Source: Phaeosaccion multiseriatum (Eukaryota > Ochrophyta, other classes). Taken from it: a stretch of 64,000 nt of DNA. The stretch covers positions 124,001 to 188,000 of the forward strand of contig OZ218964.1 of the NCBI GenBank assembly GCA_965112735.1. Reading direction: 5' to 3'. The notes beneath the pieces are model-generated. The model searched no databases. It was not told where the DNA came from and was given only the letters and a program-made list of their open reading frames with translations. A program made the position numbers and the translations under genes. How positions within the stretch are numbered: the stretch's first letter is position 1; the number at the start of each line of letters is the position of its first letter. Positions 12,247 to 22,189 of this stretch are shown here, piece after piece.

Positions 12247-12377
12247 CTCATGTGCTGCCCCACAAAGGGTAAGGGTGGATGTGCTGCCCCACAAAGGGTA
12301 AGGTAAGGGTGGATGTGCTGCCCCACAAAGGGTAAGGTAAGGGTGGATGTGCTGCCCCACAAAGGGTAAGGTAAGGG
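12247..12377. repeat. 34-bp tandem repeats behind the GH81 stop codon
   Basis: Four copies of a unit containing TGCTGCCCCACAAAGGGTAA, starting about 45 bases after the stop. The core TGCTGCCCCAC is the same as the sequence coding for Cys-Cys-Pro-Thr in the last Cys-rich repeat (near 12158), so the array may descend from that exon. Confidence 0.8.
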
Positions 12378-12803
12378 TGGGGTTACATCTCGGGCGCTGC
12401 GCCCTCACAGGAGCGAAGGCGAGGGCGAGGGGAGGCGGAGGGGCGATAGGGGGGAAAGGTAAAGGGTTCCATCTGGTGCCATCATGCAGTGCCTCTTTAT
12501 CTCTCTTTTGACTTGGAGACACTTGGTCTCGATCAGCAGTGACGGCACTGCGCTTTTGAAGTTTTGTCATCATTGGTTGTTTGTTATAGCTACACATACA
12601 GTAGGTACACGTTTTTTTAGGCGACAACACACACACACACACACATTGAAGATCAGATAATATTTGTACGTAGTCAGGATTTGTGTGGTGCCGAGGAGGC
12701 GTTTGAATGCCTCCCGGCTCAGCTCGCAACGCCTTCACTCAGCGCTCCCTCCCAGGGCGCTGATGCTTTCTTTCTTCCTTCCTTCTCTCCCTGTCCATCC
12801 GGC

Positions 12804-12965
12804 TCATCGGGGTACGCAAACAGAGCAAAACGATTCGGCGTTGCCATTCCGACAACCAAACTCATGCTCCCGCTCATACTCCCGCTGTATCACCAACTGC
12901 TGGTGCCGCTGCTGCTGCTGGGGTGTAGAGTCCCAGTCGAGGCGAGGACGTGCCGTCGCGTCCTC
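12804..12965 (-). other. Possible terminal exon of an unidentified gene
   Basis: A 54-codon minus-strand stretch between two stops reads as plausible protein (charged middle section followed by FGCRNGNAESFCSVC near the end) and contains a motif copy read as QQLVIQ. No convincing upstream exon was found, so it may be chance or a gene remnant. Confidence 0.25.
12884..12902 (-). repeat. Dispersed motif copy 5
   Basis: GCTGTATCACCAACTGCTG in the gene-poor region; reads QQLVIQ in the possible minus-strand exon. Confidence 0.85.
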
Positions 12966-13776
12966 TCATCGCGCTCTCCGGCCGTTCCCGGAAGCGGTGG
13001 TCACCTTCGTATCTACTCGTCCTAGGGGGAGGGAGCTCTGCCCATATGACTGCGGAAGGTAAGCACTCCGTGTTGGCGAGCGTGGGAGCACCAACCTCCC
13101 CTCCTCTGCCCCCCAGCCCCAACACTGGGGAACATTGGACTCAACATTGGGCTCCTAGCCTCGTCCGTCCATTGCCAGGCAGGGCCGATCTGAAACTGGA
13201 ACTGAAACTGAGAGTCCCCAGGGGTCCCCTCTTCCCTCCCTCTACTGGACCTAATCCTCTCCTGCGATCTGTGGCGTAGCGAAGCAGGGTGGCGCTCCTA
13301 ACAAACCATCATCCGGCCTTCTTCCCCCGCTCTCGTCGCTCTCATTCTACCTCCTACTGCTCGTCCCACCGTGCCACACCGTTACGTGGCCCTATGCAGC
13401 GTTAACACCCCCCAGAGAGATGTGTGACACCGCAGGAGAGAAAGACAAGTCATGGACTTAATCAACGAGAGGGTGTGGCAGCTCGGTGGACAGCAGTTCC
13501 ATGTCCTCCTCCACGCACCAAACCTCGGGACCTCGACGCCTCCCGAGACAAAGAGACGCCTCTGCGAAGGCTTGCTGTGCTTGCAAGTATAGTAAGGAAA
13601 GAGGCCCACCGTACATCAAGCAGCCCAGGACGACCGACTCCACCCGTTGAGGTGGGCGAACTTCCCGCCCTTCGCCCCGCTCCGTGGTCTTCTTCCTCCG
13701 TTTGCCTTTGTCTTCTTCCTCTTCTTTTGCCCCCTCTTGGGCGTGTGTACCTGCTGCCTGCCGCTCGTTCCCCGCC

Positions 13777-14717
13777 TCACTTGTTCCACACGAGCAGTAA
13801 GGGCTCGTCGTGGTGGCAGGGCTTGAAGTCATAGTACACAATGGTCTCCATCGCGGGCTGGTCCACAGTGCTCCCCTTGATACCGTACTCGGCGAGGGTC
13901 TTCATCTCGTCCATCAATTCGTTGCTCTCCGTAAAGCGTCCGCTGCACAGCACCAGGTCCTCGATGCGGCCGTGCCGGTCCCTTGTACCACGAGGGGAGA
14001 GGGGAGGGATGAGGTTGAGCTTGGCACGAGAAAGTAACTTGAGCACTTGGATGAGGGCAGGGAGGGCAAGAAGAAGGCTGGATGCCCTTTTGGAGGTAGT
14101 AATAAACTAAGGAGGAAAAAAAGGACGCCCCCCTTGCGATCATCACATGGCATCCCCACCCAACTTACTGCAGCTTCTTCTTTAGGGTGAACACGTGCGT
14201 GTTGGTCCGCACACGCATCTTCGTGTCCATGAAGCGCCAGTTCAGCAGCTGATGGAGGAGAGACGCACATGGACTGGGCTGGTGAGAAAGGCGGTGGGCG
14301 GGGAGGAACCTCCCTCTGGCCTTCTGACCTGCTAGGCTGCAGCTTACCTTGAGGTCAAGGGTGACCCACTCATTTGTGTCTGGGAGGAGTACGGTGGGCT
14401 TCTGGAACTCTGCGTTTGGGTCCACCTGGAACGCACGCGTGGGTGTGGCGAGGAAAGGGGAGAAGCAGGAGGATACAAGTTCAAATACCACAGAGCCACG
14501 GGTAAAAGCGCAAGCGAGGCTGTGCCATTGATGATATCGAACGCACGAATAGGCCCGCCTAAGACTGTGTTCTCTATTGTTGGTAGTCTCCTCTCCTCTC
14601 CCCTCCGTCTCGCAGGAAGCCACCCTCGGTGAAACTTTTCTGTGTCCTCACCTTCCCCTCGGCCGCTGCATCTTCTCCTCCCCCACCGCCCTTTTTCGCT
14701 CCCTTCTTTTTCCCCAT
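13777..14717 (-). CDS. Small conserved protein with ubiquitin-like fold, 4 exons
   Basis: Exons: 14717-14652, 14425-14348, 14248-14169, 13981-13777, all in frame, giving 142 residues. The N-terminus is a Lys/Gly-rich tail (MGKKKGAKKGGGGG). Then come a beta-like stretch (KPTVLLPDTNEWVTLDLK), a second block MRVRTNTHVFTLKKKLQ, and a segment RHGRIEDLVLC. The alternation of 'KVRT.T.VFTLKKKL...HG.I.DL.LC' looks like a ubiquitin-like beta-grasp, followed by a tail ending in HDEPLLLVWNK. I do not recognise the family with certainty; the Lys-rich start and the head-to-head neighbour (IFT25-like gene 95 bases away) hint at a flagellar or basal-body protein. Clean splice sites in all three introns make the model firm. 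Confidence 0.78.
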
Positions 14718-14812
14718 TCCTTTCCCCTTATTGATGCCCTATTGCTGTCTGCTGATGCTCTATGGCGCTGTACTCCCTGCCTCGCTGTCACGATTGTCAC
14801 CACAGTTACAAA
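14718..14812. promoter_or_regulatory. Shared divergent promoter region of the ubiquitin-like and IFT25-like genes
   Basis: Only 95 bases separate the two start codons, so both 5' leaders and both promoters must overlap, unless first exons lie inside the partner gene. No TATA box is evident. Confidence 0.45.
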
Positions 14813-16836
14813 ATGTCCGACGGCGGGCAAGACCAGAGAGAACTGCTGCGCTCCGGAAGGGTAAGGAAGAAAGAGTATTGTGGAGAGGCGTGGAGAAGAC
14901 AAGAAGGGCCCCTCTTCTGCCCCCCCCCTCTTCCTCAGGAAGAGAACGGCCCCTTAGCCCCCTGATCCTTTCCTACGCAGCAACAACTGGGAATTGGTTT
15001 TAGCCTGGGCCCACGGGTCCAGGAAGACCGGAGAGGGAAATGAATGGAGGCGCAGAGCCCAGCAATGAAGAGCTGGCTAGCGGAGTCCGGTCGCTCCTAA
15101 CCGATCGCCCTCTGAACGAGCTGAGGTGAGAGAAGAAGTCGCGATGAGGGAAATAGAGAAGAAGGCGAGCTTCGAGAAGGAGTGGAGGGAGGGAGCAAGG
15201 TAGAGAACGAAAGACTCAGCTTCCAATCCCGCCCCTCCTCGCTCCTCTCTCCACTCCCCCCCCTCCTTCATGTACCCAGCTATGACAAGGTCCACCAGTT
15301 TCTACGCGCCCGCTTCGTACGACCACTCCGCGGTGAGTAAGGAGAAGGCCTAGAGAGTGAAGCAAGTGCTTTGCAAGTCTCAAGGGCGTTGGTCTTACAT
15401 CCGCATCTCTAACTCCCTCTCCGTCTGCCGTGTTCCACCCTACCGCCTTTGTCTCGCTACTCCCCCCCTTGGTCACCCATCTTTCAGGCCAAGAGGGCCT
15501 CGTACGCCAGGAGGTCGACGCACAACTGGCGTGGCAAATATATGACCAAATCAAGGACCTCGTCGCCCACAAGGCCACCGTTATGCCTCCCAAGAAGCTG
15601 CTGCTTGATACAGGCGCTGTGTGCCCAGGAGGAGCGGACTCATTGTTTGGGGGAGAGGCAGCAACGGCGGCGTTGTTGAGGGAAGTGGTGACGGGAGGAC
15701 AGGTAGCGGGGCTTCTTGCTGCTGACGGCTTTGGTGGCGGCATCGGAACAAGAAGAAGTGAGATGGATATGATGTCGATGATAGCTCCGATATCGGGCTC
15801 CAGCTCACCTCCACGGCACCATTCTTTGGTCCGACAGCGTCCAGACGACGGCAGAGACACAAGTAGTCACGGCCGTAGCAGCAGCAGCAGCGGCGCGCCG
15901 TCCTTTTCGCATAGACAAGGCCACACACATGCCCGCGGAGTGAGCGTGGGCTCAGTCGGTTCTGGCACCGGCATTGAGCCGGTGCTACTGCGGGCGGGGA
16001 CGAACACCAAGCTGGACTGGGAGAGTGGTGAGAACGGTGGAGTGGGGGACGGAGGGCCTGGTCACGGCTTGACGAGTGGACACCGGAGAGGGAGCAGCAC
16101 CGGAAGAGGAGCACTATCCGGTGCTACACCCTTGAATGACGTGATTGCGCAGCGGGTGAGAGAGCTGCAGCGGACGGTGAGAGATGGGGACGAGGCCAAC
16201 CTCTCTCCGTGGGTGTCTGATGTCTTGTGTCTAGGCGGCAGCAGCATGAGCCACCGAGGAGGAGAGGGGGGGGCGGGCCTGAAGAGCTCGGGGGGAGGAG
16301 GAGAGGGGGGAGTGGACGAGGACCTTTGCTGCATCACCGACGGGAAGAGAAGCACATTCTGGACCACAACGGGTCTCTTGCCTCAAAGCCTGTGCTGTCA
16401 GTTCGATGCCGCGGTGTGGATCAAGCGACTGGTGATTGAGAGCTCGGGTGTGCAGAAGCTCGGCTACCGATGTACGCCCGCAAGACTGGGCCCGCAAGAC
16501 AGCAGATCCGACTTGTCGTATGGGCTTGGGGAAGGCGAGGAGGGGGATGAGGAGGAGACAGAGACAGACGAGGAGGCGAGGAGGCGGCGAAGGGCAAGTG
16601 GGGGCAGCAGGAGGAGGAGCGGGGGTGCGGCAGGGGCAGCACAGTGGCGTGAGTTGAGTGTAGTGGAGGTGCCGCACGCCGTGAGTGGGTGCGTGCAGTT
16701 GACCACGGTCGAGCTGGAGGCACCGCCGGCCGCGAGTGTGGAGTTGACTGTGCTGGAGGGCTACGCTGACTTTGTTGTCATTTACAACGTTAGCTTCAAG
16801 GGCTTTCTCTTGGTAGAGCAGCAGGAACAAACATGA
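14813..16836 (+). CDS. IFT25 (HSPB11)-like protein with long N-terminal extension, 4 exons
   Basis: Exons: 14813-14860, 15004-15125, 15280-15332, 15488-16836; 523 residues. From about residue 315 the chain matches the jelly-roll of intraflagellar transport protein IFT25: DVLCLGG, then CITDGKRSTFWTTTGLLPQS (the 'DG.....FWTTTG..PQ' block is diagnostic), FDAAVWIKRLVIESSGVQKL, and near the end a strand pair VELTVLEGYADFVVIYNVSF. IFT25 pairs with IFT27 in the IFT-B complex inside cilia. Two low-complexity inserts (about residues 325-345 and 390-430) interrupt the fold. The first 315 residues are not part of normal IFT25 (about 140 residues). They contain a predicted helical part (residues 35-110, SNEELASGVRSLL, YDKVHQFLRARFV) and then a Ser/Gly/His-rich linker. 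What the N-terminal part does is unknown. Confidence 0.85.
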
Positions 16837-17066
16837 CGTGATGGGGGCAGTCGGTCGTATCCTTCCGTGACTTCCACTTCTTCGGCGACGCACTCGAGGA
16901 AGAGAAATGAATTGTAGAAACAAGGAATATGGGAGGAGGACGAGCAAAGCCTGAGGGCTTCGGGGCTTCAACCAGCGTGTGTGTATTTACAATTACATGT
17001 GGAGTGGAAAGCCACTCGAATCGCTTATGTGATGTATAAGATAGTTCACAGCTCTAGCCGCAGCCC

Positions 17067-18796
17067 TCATCGCCTACTCGTGCCTCCGTACCCGCTCCTC
17101 ATCGTGCCTCCCCCTCCCCCTCCCCCTCCTCCTCCTCCACCTCCTCCTCCTCCCGACGATCTTCGCGCCCGAGAGGTGCCGATGCCGGTCCCTGTGCTCC
17201 TCCCCCACCCCCGTCCTCCTACCGCCGCCGTACCGGTCGCGGTTGGCGCTCTCGGGACTCTGTTTCTTTGGCCACTCCCGAGCAGGTACGTCAGCCCCGA
17301 CCCTAAACCCCCGCCAGCCATCATACCCGTCCAAAAGCCTGGCGCAGCCGCCGCTCCAGCAGCAGCCCCTGCAGGCCGCACCGGTGGCGGTGTGGGCAAA
17401 GCGCTGCTCGTGGTCCTTGCCCCGCAGCTCGGTGACGAGGAGGTGGCAGTAGGGATGGCCCCCCAGTTCGCGCTCCCTGCCCCAAGACCGCCCCCTCCTC
17501 CTCCTCCTCCTCCTCCTCCATATCCGCCACCTCCCCCTCCATATCCTCCCCCACCTCGGAACTCTTGCCCCGATGCCCCCCCCCGTCCCTCCCTCCCGGC
17601 CTTGAAGATCATCTCATAGACCATCCACCCCACGGCCCCGATGAGAAGAAGGACTCCCCAGGAGTTACCCCTCGATGTGGCTACCTCACCACCGCCACCG
17701 CCGCCGCCCCTGCCAATCGCCGCTCGGGGAGCACTCAGAGAGAAGGCCAGCCCGCATGAGTTCCTGCGTCCGAGGAAAAGGGCACACCAAAGAGAGAGAG
17801 AGGGAGAGAGAGAGTATGTGTGAGTGTGAGAAAAACAGAGAGAGGGGAGAGAGGAGAGAGTGTACAATACAGGCCAAAACGGGTTGTACACTACACGCTT
17901 CATTCGCATAGCTCACACGACAAGCTCGCTCCAAGCAGGCTATTTGTGTGTCCGAAAGGGGGCGTGAAAGCCGCTACGCATTCACCATTACTCTCACCTC
18001 AAAATGTAGGGGTCGTCTAAGGGGGGCGTGGGGCGGGGTACCGCGATGGGAAGAGAGCAGAGGATGGAGCAGCGATGAGAGGAGGAGCAAACAGAGGGCC
18101 GGAGAGGGGCGGACAGCACAGATCCCATAATCTTCCCTAGATGTCCACTGCGCTGTAAATACTGCTTACCTGCGTAGGCGTATCCTTCACAGCCCACGTC
18201 GATCCTCTGAAAGCGGTACCCGTCGGGAAGAGACGCCTCGCACTTCCATTGTGCGTCGTATCCGTCCGTCCCCATGTTATAGCACTGCAGCAGTAGGTGG
18301 TACACAAACAAGAGGGAGCGGTATGTGTTAGGCGGCGGCAGCAGCAGCAGCAGCAGGAGCCTCTCTCCCCTATTACTCCACGTTCAGCGGGGAGGGAGGC
18401 CCTTCTCTCAATCACAGAAGCAAAAGCCACGACTTGCGATTTGGTTCCGCTCGTCGTCCTCTGCTGTCCAGCTCCTCTACTGCGCCCCTCGCTCCGCTAC
18501 AGCGTCGAGCTGCTCCTCTCTGTTCATGACGTACCTGAACGTTGTCGGGGAAGAAGTCCTTGCACCCGCCCACGCAATCCAGCTGCGGTACAGCCGCACT
18601 CCTCCTCCCGGCGGTCATCTTTCCCCTGCACCGAGGGCGTGAATGAGAAGGGAGGGGTGTGATTGAGTGAGGGAGTCAGTCATGGAAGAAAAAAAAGAGT
18701 AGGCTGGATCATGGCTTGCAGGCAACCTGAGCTGGCTTACTTTTCCAAGGAGATGACTTTGATGTCCTCCAGCCGAGCGCGATCGGAAGGTGCCAT
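17067..18796 (-). CDS. SARAF: SARAF (TMEM66) homologue, store-operated calcium entry regulator, 5 exons
   Basis: Exons: 18796-18741, 18625-18535, 18284-18170, 18016-17998 (only 19 bases), 17763-17067; 325 residues in one frame. Matching features in order: DRARLEDIKVISL, VPQLDCVGGCKDF, CYNMGTDGYDAQWKCEASLP, VGCEGYAYADDPYILRNSCG. Then comes one transmembrane helix (WGVLLLIGAVGWMVYEMIF), a Gly/Tyr/Pro-rich cytosolic tail, a PGFWTGM...GGGLGSGLTYLLGS block and the C-terminal GYGGTSRR, all as in animal SARAF. SARAF sits in the ER membrane and damps STIM/Orai calcium entry in animals. The lumenal part needs a signal peptide, but none is visible at the first ATG, so a 5' exon may be missing from this model. 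Confidence 0.9.
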
Positions 18797-19097
18797 GGCG
18801 TCTCTTCAACTTCCCCCTCTTGCTTCCGCGTTTCTCCTTAGAAAACGGGATGTGGAGCGATATTGATGCGGCCACTACAGCGTATTGTAAGCCAGTGTAG
18901 AATGTAGAGGGGGAGAGAGGTTCTGCCCCGTGTAAGCAGCAGACGCACTCTGGGCTGAAATGAAATCGAGACTCGGTCGATCTCGAGCCTCTCGATTTTC
19001 ATTGATCATTGACATATTCTTGGAAGCATGGGCGACAGGATCGCGACAGAGAGAATGGCCGCGTTGTAGAGGGCCCACGCCCATACGCGAAGCTGCT

Positions 19098-21176
19098 ATG
19101 AGGCACAAGCTGAGCCGTCTCCCTCATCACAGGAAGGGAAAGAAGGAGGGCCGCGTGATCAGCAGGAGGGAGGTGTTATTCGCTGCGGGCGTGCTGCTCC
19201 TTGGGTCCTTCGCAACACTGGTCGTTGGCTTGTCCCTTGCTGCCGCTGCATCGAGGAAATCCGGCGGAGGAGAGGTCGGTGGCCGAGGGAGAGGAGGGGT
19301 GGAAAGCAGCAGCAGAGATGCAATCGCCACCATGCGTGTGGAGGGCCCCTCTGTTTGGGACAACCTGCACGCGTGCTCGCCTCGGACATTCAGTACATAC
19401 GTGTGCAGAGAAGCCTACAAGGGCCCTCGCTCGGAAGACTGGCTGCGTGGAAAGACCACGTGCTCCTTCCCCACAGATCCTCTCGATGTCGTGTTTGGCG
19501 TTTGGCACAGCCTCAACACGGAGCACCGACTGGAGCCCATGCTCGATACGTGGGGACAACGCACCAACATTGTGTTGCTAGCGAGCAGCGTCGGCCTGGC
19601 GCAGACCACTCTCTTTGGCCCCGGCCAACGCCTGGCGAGCAAGTTTGGGGGGGGTGACGGGAAGAACGGCACACTGCTGCTGATGGACACGGGTGTAGAG
19701 CAAGACGACTACTTCAGCACGCTGGGCAAAGGATTACTTGGGCTGCGGAACATGCTCACACGCTTCCCCGACAAGAAGTGGTTTGTGGTGCTCGGAGACG
19801 ACAACTACCTCGTCCTTGAGAACTACCTGTCCATCCTCAGCGCCTTTGACCCCGAGGAGGAGTGGACTCTGAGCCACACCGTATACCGCAACAAGTTCGG
19901 CTGCAAGGTGGCAGGAGGCAGCGGCATTGCCACCAGCCGGGCCATGACGGAGCTGCTCTCTCCGCAGCTGGAGCCCCACTTCACAGAGGTCCTGGACCGG
20001 ACGGGGGGCGACGTGCGCAAGGCCAAGGAGGCGGACAAGTTTCACGATATCTCCTTCCAGACCCTCGTGGAAGACAAGCTCGGCAAGACGGTGGTGCATG
20101 TGCAGGAGTTCTTGCACCTTCCCCCAGGGGCCTTCTTCGACCCCCAGTACCACGCCGACTTTAAGCTACCGGCCACGAAGCCGGCGGTGTTCCACTATGT
20201 CACGGGGTCCTACATGGCCTACCTGGATTTTGCCACCACTCGCGTCTGTGTCTGTCAGGGCAGCAAAGAAGGAGGAGGAGGAGGAGGAGGAGACAGCAAC
20301 TACTCCCCCCTCCTCTTTGGCCAGAGAGGTATCGCTGGTGCTGGTGCTGCTGCCGGCGGCGCGGGGGAAGGGGGGTTGGCGGTGGGCGTGTACGGCGCCA
20401 AGGGAAGGAGGACCGACACGCTGGACTTGCGCCGTATTTCCAACACGTGGGGTAAGAACTGGGGCAAAAGGGGCGGAGTTCAGCAGCTCGTTCCGCGCAG
20501 CAGCGGAGCACCAGGCTCACCCAGCAGGTGGGCCTCGATGCTGCGGGACTTGCGGGATGGGGAGGCGACGAGAGGGGCGGCTTGGTTCCTTTTGGTGGAT
20601 GTGTCGCACTATGTGGTCAAGGAGAACGTGCTCGCACGCGCTTTTGACTTTGGTGGTGGCTCAGAAGAGGACAAGCAAGTGCTCTTGGTGGGGCCGGCTG
20701 GGGATAGGGGCGACATGCTCCTGTCGAGGGCCCTGCTTGACGCTATGTTGCTGCGATCTGCCATGTTCGGACCCGGAGGGCTGGAGGATCAGGCGGGCGG
20801 CTCTGCTGTAGCAGTTGGTGATACAGCAGCGGCCGACCTCGCGTCGCAGAGGACCAACACGTCCCCTTTTGAGGGCCTCCTCAAGGCCGTGGAGGCGTGG
20901 GCTCCCTCCGCCCTGGTGCTTTCAGATGCCGGCCTCATGGACACGATACTGCTGCCTCAGGGAGCACCACAAGAAGAAGAAGAAGAAGGAGGAGGAGGAG
21001 GAGGAGGAGGGGGTGACACTATCTGTGCAATGACATTCCCCATGGTGCCCGATCTGGGAGATCTCAAGTCTGAGTTTGTGTACACGGAGGGGAATGGGGT
21101 CATGGCAGTGACGCACTTTCTGCTCGAAGAGAGCACGAAGAGACAGTGCTCCGTTACCCGGAGGCACCGCACTTGA
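19098..21176 (+). CDS. GT31-like (fringe/beta-1,3-galactosyltransferase type) glycosyltransferase with a second degenerate domain
   Basis: Single exon, 692 residues from the ATG at 19098 (the frame is also open to an ATG at 18960; the later start places the membrane anchor at a normal position). A basic N-terminus and one hydrophobic segment (LFAAGVLLLGSFATLVVGLS) give type II Golgi topology. The catalytic domain (about residues 110-380) shows VVFGVWHSL, LDTWGQR, KKWFVVLGDDNYLVLENYL with the metal-binding acidic triad (Asp-Asp-Asn), and WTLSHTVYRNKFGCKVAGGS. A second half repeats the pattern (RISNTWGKNWG; AWFLLVDVSHYVVKENVL) but the acidic triad has become Asp-Val-Ser. Donor and acceptor sugars are unknown. 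A motif copy at 20811-20830 is read as AVGDTA. Confidence 0.82.
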   Translation: MRHKLSRLPHHRKGKKEGRVISRREVLFAAGVLLLGSFATLVVGLSLAAAASRKSGGGEVGGRGRGGVESSSRDAIATMRVEGPSVWDNLHACSPRTFSTYVCREAYKGPRSEDWLRGKTTCSFPTDPLDVVFGVWHSLNTEHRLEPMLDTWGQRTNIVLLASSVGLAQTTLFGPGQRLASKFGGGDGKNGTLLLMDTGVEQDDYFSTLGKGLLGLRNMLTRFPDKKWFVVLGDDNYLVLENYLSILSAFDPEEEWTLSHTVYRNKFGCKVAGGSGIATSRAMTELLSPQLEPHFTEVLDRTGGDVRKAKEADKFHDISFQTLVEDKLGKTVVHVQEFLHLPPGAFFDPQYHADFKLPATKPAVFHYVTGSYMAYLDFATTRVCVCQGSKEGGGGGGGDSNYSPLLFGQRGIAGAGAAAGGAGEGGLAVGVYGAKGRRTDTLDLRRISNTWGKNWGKRGGVQQLVPRSSGAPGSPSRWASMLRDLRDGEATRGAAWFLLVDVSHYVVKENVLARAFDFGGGSEEDKQVLLVGPAGDRGDMLLSRALLDAMLLRSAMFGPGGLEDQAGGSAVAVGDTAAADLASQRTNTSPFEGLLKAVEAWAPSALVLSDAGLMDTILLPQGAPQEEEEEGGGGGGGGGDTICAMTFPMVPDLGDLKSEFVYTEGNGVMAVTHFLLEESTKRQCSVTRRHRT
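20811..20830 (+). repeat. Dispersed motif copy 6
   Basis: GCAGTTGGTGATACAGCAGC in the GT31-like CDS, read AVGDTAA. Confidence 0.9.
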
Positions 21177-22189
21177 CTACGGCGTCGAGGGCAGGCAGGC
21201 CAGAGAGAGCCACGGGGCGTTCGCGTACAGTCTGTAGTCTCAAGTCTGTGAGCGCCAGGACAGTCCCCAAGTGGGATCGATATTCGGCGGAGAGCTTGCT
21301 ATTGGCTTCACCTACCCACGGCAAGCGCCTCGATCAGGGTCAGGGTTTCCCATTCGACGTGGCCCTGTGCGATGCGGGCCAGGACTACCCTGACCTCGGA
21401 GTTCGAGCCTTGAAGGGGGGCGGATAGAGGGCGGAGTCAGCTTCTCTGAGAATGCAGAGGGCGACCCGAAGGAGAATTCTCAGGACCGAGATAAGAGAGC
21501 TGCTGAGCAGAGGGAAGGAAAGCCGAAGAACAGCAAGCCCTCCTTGTTCCTCGTGCGGGTCCCTGGCGCCGTGTGTGTAAGGAGAGAGCTAAGCGACTCC
21601 TTCCACTCCTTCCTGTGGGGCTGTGCGGCTGTTGCCAAGCCTGTCCGTTGCCGTGGACTGTGGCAGAAGAGGGCACGGCCCAAAGCAGAGGCAGCTTCAG
21701 CGACATTCGCTTGTGCCACGGGCCTCGCGCCCCAAGCGGGAGACCTACCCAGGGAGGCGCCGGGGGGACGTGCTCGAGGGAGTGGGTTGGAGCAGGAGGG
21801 GGAGTAGCCGCAGTAACAGTTGTGGCAGAGCAGCAGCAGCCCACAGCTGATAAGGGTCCAAAAGATGTACCGCTGCCAAGCAGAGGTTGCAGCAAGAGCA
21901 CCAACTGGCGCGATTCCATTCGAGTAGGGTTTGCCTTGGGGTGATAGGCAGGCACACGAACGGCAGCGTGGACAGGGTGAAGTAAAAGAGATAGGGGTGT
22001 GTGTATGTTCCGTTCAGTTCAGGGTAAAGTTATGCAAATGACGACGACATCATCGAATGTCCAACACGCCCCCTCATTCTCTCTATTATAGCTATTATGC
22101 TATTATATAGTTATTCAATCATTCTCTCTCTCTCTTCCCTATAGCTTTATCACTCCCCCGTTTATATACAGTATTACGATTGCCCCTCA
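21177..22189. other. About 1 kb without a supported gene
   Basis: Open frames of up to 172 codons occur on both strands (for example minus 21955-21437) but none shows a recognisable domain or splice context. The last 150 bases are strikingly AT-rich compared with the surroundings and contain the probable promoter of the next gene. Confidence 0.45.
22081..22175 (+). promoter_or_regulatory. AT-rich promoter with TATA-like box
   Basis: A run of TATTATAG and CTATTATATAG elements (22084-22110) and TTTATATAC at 22161-22169, about 25 bases ahead of the ATG at 22190, in an otherwise GC-rich window. Confidence 0.4.

Larger units (their letters stand above)
12204..13776. other. Gene-poor region between convergent genes, with 3' repeats and one possible exon
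   Basis: Begins with the GH81 3' flank and its 34-bp repeats (12247-12377). Around 12804-13062 there is coding-like sequence on either strand: a 54-codon open stretch on the minus strand (12804-12965), and on the plus strand a good donor (GGAAG|GTAAGC near 13059). I could not build a full gene on either strand. From 13300 to 13776 I see nothing supported. Confidence 0.4.

Noticed and set aside
17910-17950. An additional SARAF exon with CRVSYAN-like coding
   Set aside because: No acceptor keeps the frame; joining the 19-base exon directly to 17763 gives the conserved YILRNSCGL sequence.
21437-21955. 172-codon minus-strand frame after the GT31-like gene
   Set aside because: No domain, no splice support, and competing frames of similar length on the other strand.
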